From Micromonospora pattaloongensis (lineage in GTDB: Bacteria; Actinomycetota; Actinomycetes; Mycobacteriales; Micromonosporaceae), in assembly GCF_900107255.1 (NCBI RefSeq), contig NZ_FNPH01000006.1, positions 1-64,000 on the forward strand: 64,000 nucleotides of DNA, given 5' to 3'. The position numbers and the translations under genes were made by a program. Positions 1 through 7,133 of the stretch are shown piece after piece. Position 1 is the first letter of the stretch. Every line of letters starts with the position of its first letter. The notes beneath the pieces were generated by a model. The model saw nothing but the letters and a program-made list of their open reading frames with translations, was not told the origin of the DNA and did not search any database.

Positions 1-95
1 GCGGCCACCAAGACCAACGACTAGCAAGATTCAACCAGCAGAGGGGGTCCGTTTTCGGCCGTCGCGAAGGGGTCCGTTTTCAGCCGTCGTTGACA
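1..95 (+). mobile_element. Right end of an IS21-like insertion sequence (partial)
   Basis: Bases 1-23 read as the last codons of an open frame (Ala-Ala-Thr-Lys-Thr-Asn-Asp-stop). They are followed by two 21-base direct repeats with one mismatch (44-64 and 69-89, both GGGGTCCGTTTTC then R-GCCGTCG) and then TTGACA at 90-95. IS21-family elements typically carry several short repeats at each end and finish in TGACA, with istB as the last gene. I infer that the element body lies to the left of the window. The other end and a target-site duplication cannot be seen, so this rests on the end structure alone. Confidence 0.5.
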
Positions 96-134
96 CGTAG
101 CGTTCCGGTCGTCTACGGCGATGAGGAGGAGCGC

Positions 135-470
135 ATGACAACACAGTCGGTCCGCGATTTCCGGGGTACGCCGTCAGTCGGTCCTGAGGGCGCAGGGAGC
201 ACCAGCTGGGGCGATCGCAGTTCGTTTCGCTGGTCGTGGGGTGTGGTCGCAACGCTGTGTGCTTCGGTGCTCGCGATCGTCGTTGCGGACGTCCTGAATC
301 CGCATGACAGCCCGGTGAGTGAGACGGTCAGCCGGTATGTGAACGGCACGGCGTGCTGGCCGGTGCGGTTAGGCACCCCGAGGGGCTGTGCCGCGGATAG
401 CAGCGTCGACCGGCTACTCATGCGCTGGATCGACCAGGCACCTGGTCTTGCTGCGGACCGAGCTGGCTGA
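135..470 (+). pseudogene. Truncated DUF998-type membrane protein
   Basis: An ATG at 135 follows GAGGAGG at 123-129. The first ~80 residues look like the start of DUF998 integral membrane proteins: a hydrophobic helix at about residues 35-52, then NPHDSPVSETVSRYVNG, the loop that precedes the next helices in that family. Family members have about six membrane spans and ~200 residues. Here the similarity ends near base 375 and an unrelated tail runs to a stop at 470, overlapping the end of the opposite-strand gene. I infer a deletion or rearrangement left only the N-terminal part. It sits directly beside the IS end, which fits. Confidence 0.5.
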
Positions 471-1293
471 TCTCGTACCCGTTGGGATAGCTCTTGGCTT
501 TGATTCCATCGGCGAACAACGGCGTGGTCTGTGGCGCGCCGAACCACCGCTGAAGCCGCGACCGCGTTTTCAATGCCGCGTGCAGGCCGGCCCGGACCGG
601 CCAAGCCGGCGCGTCGACTCGCACCGCGCGCCGCAGCGCCGCGTCGTACATGGCGCTGACCAGCGCGTTGCCCAGCGAGGCGAGGGGCTTGGGGATGCGG
701 GTGAGCATCAGCATGCGGGTGGCTCGCTCGATGGCGGCCGCGTCGTCGTTGGGTTTCAGGTGGCTGGCGTCGTGGGCGTCGAACCAGGTCTCGAACTCCT
801 CGTAGGAGCCGGGGATCTCGGTGATGCCCATCCGCCGGCCCAGCTCGCGATAGAAGAGGTAGGTGGCCTGCCGCTCGTGGCAGCAGGGCTGGCGCCAGCC
901 GTACTGCTGCAGCCACCGGGTCGGAACTACCACCAGGCAGCCGAGGACGTAGAGGAAGTCGTCGTTGCTGATGTCGTACGGGCGGTGGATCTGGTTGACC
1001 CGTCGCAGCGCATCCCGGCCTCGAGGCTGCTCGAAGCCATTGAGCACCATCTCGTACATCAGAAGGCCGGTGTCGTCGATGCGCTTCTGGGTGCGCTCGG
1101 TCAGCTCACCGGTGGCGGTGTGCACGGCGGCGATCGACGGGATCGAGAAGGACCGGTTGAAGGCAAGGTTGAGCCCGAGCTTCATGTCCCACGGGAACTC
1201 GTAGCGCAGCATCGTCTGGTAGATGGCCAGGTAGTCGCGCTCCGGGTCGAGTTCACGGATGCGAGCGAGGTTGGCGTAGCGAGCTCTCGTCAT
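418..1293 (-). CDS. MpaB-family (DUF2236) oxygenase-like protein
   Basis: The 291-residue product resembles the MpaB/DUF2236 family, whose members include oxygenases of fungal mycophenolate biosynthesis and rubber oxygenases; the bacterial substrate is unknown. Recognisable stretches are DPERDYLAIYQTMLRYEFPWD near the N-terminus, a central ERTQKRIDDTGLL segment, then IHRPYDISNDDFLYVL, a conserved block with the His-rich pattern of the family. The start at 1293 is chosen because GGAG lies 7 bases upstream on this strand and the family N-terminus (the arginine-rich MTRARYANL) begins there; a longer frame exists but its extra residues look non-coding. The gene is complete. It is transcribed towards the truncated DUF998 gene and overlaps its tail, suggesting a rearranged junction downstream. 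Confidence 0.8.
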   Translation of the reverse strand: MTRARYANLARIRELDPERDYLAIYQTMLRYEFPWDMKLGLNLAFNRSFSIPSIAAVHTATGELTERTQKRIDDTGLLMYEMVLNGFEQPRGRDALRRVNQIHRPYDISNDDFLYVLGCLVVVPTRWLQQYGWRQPCCHERQATYLFYRELGRRMGITEIPGSYEEFETWFDAHDASHLKPNDDAAAIERATRMLMLTRIPKPLASLGNALVSAMYDAALRRAVRVDAPAWPVRAGLHAALKTRSRLQRWFGAPQTTPLFADGIKAKSYPNGYEISQLGPQQDQVPGRSSA

Positions 1294-1708
1294 CGGGCAT
1301 CTCCAAGCGGGGACTGCGAGCTGCGGAATTGTCGAGACGCGGTCAGCGTCCGGGCGACTACGACTGATCGGGCGTAGGCCGCGGAGACAAGTGTCAGCCA
1401 GGAGACCTCGCCGGCGTAGCCCGCCAGCGGGGCGATGCAGGTCACCTGCGGGCTGGATGAGTCCGGCGGCGAGGCCGGCACGGTGCGCGCGCACAGCGCA
1501 GGCCAGGTGCTGCCCACGGTAGCGGCCCAAGAAGGCCGAACCGCAGCGCGCAGAACGAGCTTCGGCCGGTACGACACTGAAAGCGGAAGCAGAAGTATGC
1601 ATCACCGCGCGTCAGCAATGGCGATGAATTCCAGTCCACCCGGAGCGGCATGAGCGCCGTCTGATCGAGCAGTTCGGCGGCAATATGGTGCTCTGTCGGC
1701 CGCCTGAC
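1294..1708. other. Intergenic stretch with no recognised gene
   Basis: About 415 bases lie between the divergent MpaB-like gene and the macrodomain gene. Both strands have short open frames, but none has family resemblance or a convincing ribosome site. The promoters of the two divergent genes must lie here. Confidence 0.4.
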
Positions 1709-1723
1709 GGTGGGCGCGTGGGC

Positions 1724-1729
1724 CATAAT
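1724..1729 (+). promoter_or_regulatory. Possible -10 box giving a leaderless transcript
   Basis: CATAAT lies 7 bases upstream of the GTG at 1737. In actinobacteria a TANNNT-type box at this distance commonly places transcription initiation on the start codon itself. No clear -35 box is seen at the usual spacing (CTGACG at 1704-1709 is too close), so this is a pattern-based suggestion that supports the 1737 start. Confidence 0.35.
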
Positions 1730-1736
1730 TCCGGTC

Positions 1737-2291
1737 GTGCAGATCGAGCTTGTCAGGGGTGACATCACCGCCGAGGCAGTGGATGCGATCGTCAATGCGG
1801 CGAACTCGTCGCTGCTCGGTGGTGGAGGGGTGGACGGCGCGATTCACCGCAAGGGCGGGCCGGCGATCCTGGACGAGTGCCGCGCGCTGCGGGCCAGCCG
1901 GTACGGCCGGGGCCTGCCAGTCGGACAGGCCGTGGCGACGACCGCCGGGCGCCTCCCGGCCCGCTGGGTCATCCACACCGTCGGACCGGTATGGAGCGCC
2001 ACCGAAGACCGCTCGTTGCTGCTGCGCCGCTGCTACCGAAACTCACTCGCAGTTGCCGGCGACCTTGGCGCGAAGTCGGTCGCCTTCCCGCTGATCTCCT
2101 CCGGCGTGTACCGCTGGCCAGAAGAGGACGCCGTCACCCAGGCGCTGACCGCCACGCGCACTGCACCGCCGGGGATCGAACTCCTTCGTCTCGTCCTGTT
2201 CGACGACGACACCTGGCAGACCGCTGAGCGGGTCAGGCAGGCACTGCACGGCCAGCGGATCCCGCCGGGCCAGGAACCCGAAGACCTCTGA
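1737..2291 (+). CDS. Macrodomain protein, likely O-acetyl-ADP-ribose deacetylase / ADP-ribosyl hydrolase
   Basis: The 184-residue protein is a single MacroD/YmdB-type macro domain. It shows the GDIT motif at residues 8-11, the ligand loop NAANSSLLGGGGVDGAIH at about 22-39 with the Asn and the Gly-rich run that bind ADP-ribose, a VIHTVGPVW strand, and the second glycine loop SSGVYRWP. Known relatives hydrolyse O-acetyl-ADP-ribose or mono-ADP-ribosyl groups on proteins or nucleic acids. GTG 1737 leaves seven residues before GDIT, as in E. coli YmdB, and sits just after a -10-like box; an in-frame GTG at 1710 would add nine residues. The gene stands alone with no operon partner. Confidence 0.9.
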   Translation: MQIELVRGDITAEAVDAIVNAANSSLLGGGGVDGAIHRKGGPAILDECRALRASRYGRGLPVGQAVATTAGRLPARWVIHTVGPVWSATEDRSLLLRRCYRNSLAVAGDLGAKSVAFPLISSGVYRWPEEDAVTQALTATRTAPPGIELLRLVLFDDDTWQTAERVRQALHGQRIPPGQEPEDL

Positions 2292-2530
2292 CGCGGCCTC
2301 GCCGCCAGGGCACCTGCGGCTGGCACGCACGTCGATGGCGACCCGTGACACAGTCTGCGGCGATGGCGGCTCGGCGCGCGAACGTGGCTTCGCGGCGCCG
2401 GGGTGGACGCTTGGGCTGAGACGGGGATGGCGTCCGTGCAGCGATCGTCGAGTTCTCGCATGTGCGTGATGGTCGCGGGTTTGGCAGACTGCTGCGTCGC
2501 CTGCGCTGTCGAACACGTGAGGTGCTGACG

Positions 2531-3271
2531 ATGCTTGACGAAGGTGTCCAGCCCAACGAAACCACCGTGCCGATGCTGCCCTGTGTGGCACCGGAGGAAA
2601 CCCTGACCTTCTGGCGCACCCTGGGCTTCGCCGTGACCTACGAACAGACGAAGCCCTACCTGTACCTGGCGTTCCGGTGGCGCGGATTCGACCTGCACTA
2701 CGGGCGCGCGTCCAGAAACCTGGACCCGTCGGAGAACACCGGCGGGTGCCTGGTAATGGTCGATACGGTCGCGCCGTACCACGCAGCGTTCACCGAGGCG
2801 ATGCGCCGCACGTACGGAAAAGTGCTTGTCAAGGGGCTACCCCGGATATCGCGGTACCGGCCCGGCGCCTCACGGTTCACCGTCACGGACCCGTCGGGAA
2901 ACTCGATCATCTTCATCCAGCGGGACGAGCCGACAGAGTTGGAGTACGGCGGCTCCAAGCAGCTGCACGGGCTTGCCCGGGTCCTGGACAACGCGCGGAT
3001 CCTGCGCGAGTTCAAGAACGACGACCGGCATGCCTTCCGAGCCCTGAACTCGGGACTGCGCCGCCACGGCGACAGCGCACCGGCCGTGCAGCAGGCAGTG
3101 GCGCTGGCCGTGCTCATCGAGTTGTCGACGGCGCTGGAGGAGCCGGAACGGGTACCGGAGTGGGGCGCCAGGCTCCGGCAACTCAGCCTGACCATGGAGG
3201 AGCGTCGTCAGGTCGAGTCCGCCGTTGCCGACCCCACACTGCTCGAGCCATGGATGCCCGCCACGGCCTGA
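2531..3271 (+). CDS. Glyoxalase/bleomycin-resistance (VOC) fold protein with helical C-terminal extension
   Basis: This 246-residue protein begins at ATG 2531, 8 bases after GAGG at 2519-2522. Residues 8-135 resemble a VOC domain: the opening 'cvapeETLtFWrtLGF' pattern, a central segment with YLAFRW and DLHYG, and the closing FTVTDPSGNSIIFI strand. Members bind metal and act as dioxygenases, isomerases or antibiotic-binding proteins; the metal ligands cannot be assigned here with confidence. The last ~100 residues are helix-rich and not typical of short VOC proteins. The gene is separated by 239 bases from the upstream macrodomain gene and is probably a single unit. Substrate unknown. Confidence 0.75.
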   Translation: MLDEGVQPNETTVPMLPCVAPEETLTFWRTLGFAVTYEQTKPYLYLAFRWRGFDLHYGRASRNLDPSENTGGCLVMVDTVAPYHAAFTEAMRRTYGKVLVKGLPRISRYRPGASRFTVTDPSGNSIIFIQRDEPTELEYGGSKQLHGLARVLDNARILREFKNDDRHAFRALNSGLRRHGDSAPAVQQAVALAVLIELSTALEEPERVPEWGARLRQLSLTMEERRQVESAVADPTLLEPWMPATA

Positions 3272-3384
3272 CGCACCGGCCACCGTGTGACGCCGAAACG
3301 ATGGTGCCCGACGTCCCCCTGTTAGCCGCCACATCCGGCCAGGCCAGCCAGGATGACCGCGTCCTGGAACCCCGCACGCGGCTC

Positions 3385-4278
3385 TCAGCCGAGCAACAGC
3401 GGCAGGAGCTGGTTGCCTTGGCGCTCGATCTCGGACAGGTAGGGCGTGTCGGAAAGTACGAAGTGGGCGATGCCGAGCTCCGCGTACTTCCGTAGCGATC
3501 TCGCCACGTCCTCGGCCGAGCCGACCAGCCAGGTCGTGCCGGCGCCGCCGGCGCCGAACCTGCCGGGAGCGGTGTACAGGTTGTCGTCGAGCACCTCGCC
3601 CCGTGCGGCGAGGTCGAGCAGCCGCCGCTGACCGGCCGCGGCCTGCCAGTTCGGGTTGTGCCAGATGGTGCCCGTGCCGTTCGCCATCCGCGCGACCTTG
3701 GCTTCGGCGTCCGCCCAGGCCTGTTCGGTGGTGTCCCGTACCAGGGTGGTGACCCGCAGCCCGAATTCCAACGGGGCGTGTTCGCGTCCCAGTTCCGCGC
3801 TGAGTCGCCTGAGTCGCTCGATCCGCTCGGCGACACCATCGAGCGGCTCGCCCCAGAAGAGCTGGACGTCGGCCTCGGTGGCGGCCACCCGCGCGGCGGC
3901 CGGGGAGGCGCCGCCGAAGTAGAGCCGGGGGTGCCGGCGTCCGTCACGCACGACCGGTCGGGGAGCGACCGTGGAATTGTCGACGCTGAAGTGTTCGCCC
4001 CGGTAGGTGACGTCTTCCTCGGTCCACAGCTTCCGGACGAGCTGCATGAACTCCTTCGTGCGGGCGTACCGGTCGGCCTGGTTGCCATCGCTGTCGCCGT
4101 ACGCCGCCAGGTGGTCCTTGCCCGAGACGATGTTGATCAGCACCCGTCCGCCGGTGAGGTGGTCCAGCGTGGCGGCAAGCTGTGCCCACGGGAGCGGGCT
4201 GCGCTCCGCCATGTCAGCCCGTCGAACCGCCGCATCGAAACATGGACGTTCAGCAAAATCCTCGGCACTGTTGTGCAC
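3385..4278 (-). pseudogene. LLM-class flavin-dependent monooxygenase, N-terminus missing
   Basis: From about base 4205 down to 3385 the protein clearly matches SsuD-like luciferase-family monooxygenases: ATLDHLTGGRVLINIVSG, RYARTKEFMQLVRKLW, LYFGGASPAAARVA and a C-terminal VGSAEDVARSL segment. Intact family members are ~350-380 residues, and the ATLDHxSGGR motif normally lies near residue 100. Here only ~25 unrelated residues precede it, so about 90 N-terminal residues, including part of the flavin pocket, are missing. The frame has an ATG at 4278 and another at 4212, but neither restores the domain. I infer a deletion fused it to the neighbouring mmcQ-type gene's upstream region. A folded, active flavoprotein is unlikely. 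Confidence 0.7.
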
Positions 4279-4593
4279 ATGGCGACAGAGGAGGACGTAC
4301 GGCGGGTGTGCCTGTCCCTACCTGGTGTGATCGAGCGCCTGAGCTGGGGCCAGCCCGCGTGGTTCGCCCGCACGCTGATGGCGCGGATGTGGGAAGACGG
4401 GGTGGTCACGGTGAAGAGCGACGAACGGGACTCGCTCGCGGGATCGGATCCCGACACTTTCTTCTGGACACCGCATCACGACCGTTCGCCGAACCTGGTG
4501 CTGGTGCGCCTCGACAGGGTCGACGACGATGAGTTGGACGAACTCCTGCGGGAGTCGTACCGGCTTGCCTCCGGCCGTCGACACGCTAGCTAG
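4279..4593 (+). CDS. MmcQ/YjbR family protein
   Basis: The 104-residue product has the order typical of MmcQ/YjbR proteins: an N-terminal helix with VRRVCLSLPGVIERLSWGQPAW, an FARTLMARMWEDGVVTVKS core strand region, and an FFWTPHHDRSPNLVLVRLDRVD segment before a final helix. This fold resembles a double-wing DNA-binding domain, though function is unproven. The ATG at 4279 puts the domain at the very N-terminus as in relatives. It abuts the broken LLM gene head-to-head with no spacer for normal promoters of both, which supports a rearrangement at this junction. A small hairpin follows the stop. Confidence 0.8.
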   Translation: MATEEDVRRVCLSLPGVIERLSWGQPAWFARTLMARMWEDGVVTVKSDERDSLAGSDPDTFFWTPHHDRSPNLVLVRLDRVDDDELDELLRESYRLASGRRHAS

Positions 4594-4600
4594 CCGTCCC

Positions 4601-4619
4601 GTTGGCGGCAGTCGCCAAC
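4601..4619. terminator. Small hairpin after the MmcQ/YjbR gene
   Basis: GTTGGCG, a 5-base loop (GCAGT) and CGCCAAC form a perfect 7-bp stem beginning 7 bases past the stop codon. A second GTTGGCGGC copy at 4626-4634 could pair with the same right arm, giving two alternative stems. There is no U-tract, so termination is only a suggestion. Confidence 0.35.
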
Positions 4620-4897
4620 CTCCCTGTTGGCGGCTAGATCAGTGAAGCCCAAGCCGCGTCTCTACTTGTCGCGTTGACCGTCATGCGTCACGCCGATCAG
4701 GGACATCGGTACCGGGCGGCGCGATACCGCCTCGGGATCCTTCCCCTCCTTGGTCCACGGCGGGGCGAAGAAGTTGATGGCTTCGTCGAGTCGACACGCT
4801 CTAACCTCTTCGACCCATCCCTGCCAGCGCAGAGACCCGTAAAAGCCTGTCATCACACCACCGAATCATGGCGGGGTGCCAGTCGCCGTAACCCTGT

Positions 4898-5068
4898 TCG
4901 GATAGAAGATCGCATCGGCAACTCGACGCCGGCGTCAGCCTGCGCGACGTGCAGATCGTCGTCCGCTACGCCGACCCGCGAACCACCATGAGCTACGACC
5001 GAGCCCGCAAGAACCTCGACCGCCACCCCAGCTGCATCCTCGGCGCCTACAAGGCCTCCGGAACGTAG
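4898..5068 (+). pseudogene. C-terminal remnant of a tyrosine (phage-type) integrase
   Basis: Reading in one frame to the TAG at 5066-5068 gives a stretch with LDAGVSLRDVQI, a Y-A-DPRTTMSYDRARKNLDRHP run and a final AYKASGT. This matches the C-terminal end of tyrosine recombinases, including the strand and helix that carry the catalytic tyrosine (here in TMSYDRA). The expected HxDPRTT is YADPRTT, so the catalytic His position is changed to Tyr. The frame is closed by a TAA at 4889-4891, so only the last ~50 codons survive. It marks a former integrative element. Confidence 0.7.
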
Positions 5069-5144
5069 ATCGCCGCTTCCCCCCTGCCGAGTCAAGGACG
5101 CGGCGTCGCTGACAACCGACGACACCCTGTCGGGGCCTGACCGG

Positions 5145-5150
5145 TATGTT
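5145..5150 (+). promoter_or_regulatory. Possible -10 box for a leaderless transcript
   Basis: TATGTT ends 6 bases before the ATG at 5157, the spacing expected if transcription starts on the start codon. No ribosome site precedes that ATG, which fits leaderless translation. No clear -35 box is present at standard spacing. Confidence 0.35.
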
Positions 5151-5156
5151 GCGCGC

Positions 5157-5465
5157 ATGTCTTCCCACCTGGGTCATGGTGCATCAGGAGCAATCCGGCG
5201 CTTCGCCGGATGCGTCGCGCGTGGCTCGGTCGGCTACCCCTTATTGAAGGGCATCAACTACTGGGACGAGTTGAAGGACTCGCCTTCCCAGATGGAGATC
5301 TGCTTCGCCATCTTCGCTAACGTCCTCGAGCTCGACGAGCACGGAGTCCCAACCAACGAAAAGCACGCCGAGCGTCGCGCCGCGACGTGGCTCTACCAGT
5401 ACTGCACTGGCAAGCTTCCTCCTGGGGAAGCCGAGCTTGCCTCGTGGGAAGTGCAGCTCTACTGA
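5157..5465 (+). CDS. Conserved actinobacterial hypothetical protein, 102 residues
   Basis: The protein has the look of a genuine small globular protein: a SHLGHGASGAIRRFAGCVA helix, a GSVGYPLL turn, FAIFANVLELDEHG, and a C-terminal AERRAATWLYQYCTG helix ending in WEVQLY. I associate this pattern with an uncharacterised actinobacterial family (possibly the one listed as DUF7677, from memory only). There is no signal peptide or membrane segment. No ribosome site is seen, but a TATGTT box lies just upstream. It sits between the integrase remnant and a decayed toxin tail, so it may be cargo or an immunity-like protein of the former element. Confidence 0.6.
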   Translation: MSSHLGHGASGAIRRFAGCVARGSVGYPLLKGINYWDELKDSPSQMEICFAIFANVLELDEHGVPTNEKHAERRAATWLYQYCTGKLPPGEAELASWEVQLY

Positions 5466-5599
5466 CTGTTGGGGTTTCTGGACCGGTTGCCCTGCTCCGC
5501 TCCTGGTTACCCGGGACCGTCTCTTCGTGTTTGACGTGGCGCGGGCCGCGCACACTCATTCCCTCTGGCGTGCTCACCACGGAGTACGCCAACCGGCCG

Positions 5600-5743
5600 C
5601 AGGGGGGCAGGACGGGTCAAGCCGCACCTGGTCAACGGGTACATCGTCAAGAACGCCACGCGTGGGTCGTCAAGACCGGCACCTACACGTACGACGAGGC
5701 CGGCAAGGTATCGGTGCTAGTGCACAACTGCGGCCTTCGGTAA
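5600..5743 (+). pseudogene. Decayed polymorphic-toxin tail (Hint/pretoxin C-terminal edge)
   Basis: The last residues before the TAA at 5741-5743 read WVVKTGTYTYDEAGKVSVLVHNCG. A hydrophobic strand ending in VLVHNCG is the hallmark of the Hint/pretoxin autoproteolytic module that precedes toxin domains in RHS and other polymorphic toxins. The sequence just upstream is coding-like only in another frame (RVKPHLVNGYIV), so a frameshift is likely. No start codon, signal or toxin domain is left. I treat it as a fragment of a lost toxin gene. Confidence 0.45.
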
Positions 5744-5816
5744 CCGCATTTCTGAAGATGCCCCCGAGGCGTCACTTGGCCTGGGTGTCATTGTGGCGGT
5801 TGAGTGGAGGAGTGCC

Positions 5817-6266
5817 GTGAAAGCTGATTGTCAATCCGCCGTTGACCGCGCGCGTCAGGTGTTTGCGCTGGTGGCCCGGCGTGACAGCCTTGATGTTCGC
5901 ACCTCGGAGCCCCTGTTCCGGGAACTCGTAGAAATCGCGCAGCGGCACACTCACTGTGCCGATGCCCTGGAAGTTGAGTTTGTTCGGCAACTGGATAACC
6001 TTGTCGGGGACATGGTTTCTGCTTTTCAATACTGCATGCACGTGCTTCGGTGGCAAGGGGTTCGTGATGAGGTCGCTCTGAGGCTGGCGCGGGTGCGCGA
6101 ATACGTGACTACCGATGATCCGGCGGAGAGGGCTCGACTGAAATTAGAGTACGGGGAGCATGCGGTTAATGCTCGGCTCCTTGGGCCACTTGGGTGGATA
6201 CTCGAGTCGTTCGAGGTGGACTGGGCCGACCGTGACTTGTTCGAGTCCCTTGAGGACGTCACTTAG
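5817..6266 (+). CDS. Unrecognised 149-residue protein beside a toxin remnant; possible immunity protein
   Basis: GTG 5817 is preceded by GGAGG at 5806-5810, six bases away, which decides the start; the longer frame upstream has no such site. The product is mostly helical and acidic, with repeated charged helices (DSLDVRTSEPLFRELVEIAQ, EYVTTDDPAERARLKLEYGE) and no signal peptide or membrane segment. I do not recognise a family. It directly follows the decayed VHNC toxin tail, and codon use around 6100-6180 is less GC-rich than neighbouring genes, so I infer an orphaned immunity gene carried in by transfer. The position is suggestive only. Confidence 0.6.
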   Translation: MKADCQSAVDRARQVFALVARRDSLDVRTSEPLFRELVEIAQRHTHCADALEVEFVRQLDNLVGDMVSAFQYCMHVLRWQGVRDEVALRLARVREYVTTDDPAERARLKLEYGEHAVNARLLGPLGWILESFEVDWADRDLFESLEDVT

Positions 6267-6466
6267 AAATTTATGGATGGTTGCAGTCGGTGACCGAACT
6301 GTGTCGTCGGTTTCCTCGGCGCGCACCGCCAGGCTGACGCGACGTAGTCCGGACCGCCGGCGCCGCAGACCTCACTTCACCGCGATGCCCGTGATTGAAA
6401 GAGGAAACCGCTGGCTACTGCTCGGAACCTGCCGGTAACCTGCCTCGGCCAGGGAAGGAGACAGCG

Positions 6467-6820
6467 GTGACCGACACGATGACCTTGTGGCGGCCAACCG
6501 GCCCCAAGGAACTCGACCTGGTGTGCGCCTCCGGTTGGAAGGCGTGGCCGCCGCGCCTGCCCGACCAGCCGATCTTCTACCCGGTCCTCAACGAGCAGTA
6601 CGCGATCATGATCGCGCGGGACTGGAACGTGCCCGCCTCCGGGGTCGGCTACGTCACCCGGTTCGAGGTCGACCTTGAGTTCGCCTCCCGCTACCCGGTT
6701 CAGCAAGTAGGCGGGCGCGACATCCTCGAGCTGTGGGTGCCAGCCGAGGAACTTGACGAGTTCAACCAGCACATCGTCGGGCTGATCGAAGTTGTCCACG
6801 CGTTCCGGCCCGGCAGTTGA
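6467..6820 (+). CDS. ADP-ribosylation/crystallin J1-type protein
   Basis: The 117-residue product closely matches a small actinobacterial family usually named ADP-ribosylation/crystallin J1: TLWRPTGPKELDLV, a WPPRLPDQPIFYPVLNEQYA block, the ARDWNVPASGVGYVTRFEV strand and FASRYPVQQVGG, ending ELWVPAEELDEFN. The name comes from other proteins; enzymatic activity has not been shown and it lacks an ADP-ribosylglycohydrolase core. GTG 6467 is set by AAGGAG at 6455-6460. It appears to stand alone. Confidence 0.8.
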   Translation: MTDTMTLWRPTGPKELDLVCASGWKAWPPRLPDQPIFYPVLNEQYAIMIARDWNVPASGVGYVTRFEVDLEFASRYPVQQVGGRDILELWVPAEELDEFNQHIVGLIEVVHAFRPGS

Positions 6821-6826
6821 ACAGGC

Positions 6827-7090
6827 TTACGAGACCGGCGTGGATCGTCTGAACGGCCGGCGAGGGTCCAGCATCCACTGGGCAGGGAAGCCGAGTGCCG
6901 GTGTCACGACGCCGTCATCGGTCTCCCAATGTGACGCGTCGAGCTGGACGTTCTGGTAGCCGTGACGGTCCAGGCAGCTGGTGGCCTGTTCCCGCAGGGA
7001 TGGTGCTGGGGCGAGACCAGGTGCCTCAACGCGTGCCGGGCGCAGCGGGTGGAAGCAGCGAAGCCGTCTGCGGGGTCGACGACCGGCCCG
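6827..7090 (-). other. Possible C-terminal gene remnant
   Basis: On the minus strand an open frame ends at the TAA 6827-6829 and reads coding-like: SLREQATSCLDRHGYQN, LDASHWETDDGVV and FPAQWMLDPRRPF. I see no start codon with a ribosome site before it runs into the upstream region of the HEAT-repeat gene, and I do not recognise the family. It may be the truncated end of a lost gene, which would fit the other broken genes in this flank. Confidence 0.3.
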
Positions 7091-7133
7091 AATCGAGTTC
7101 GGTCGGGTGTGTTGGCTCGGGCAGGATGGCGGG

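Noticed and set aside
4662-4856. Minus-strand 64-residue frame (DEAINFFAPPW...)
   Set aside because: The sequence is somewhat protein-like, but there is no clear ribosome site and no recognisable family. It may be a remnant.
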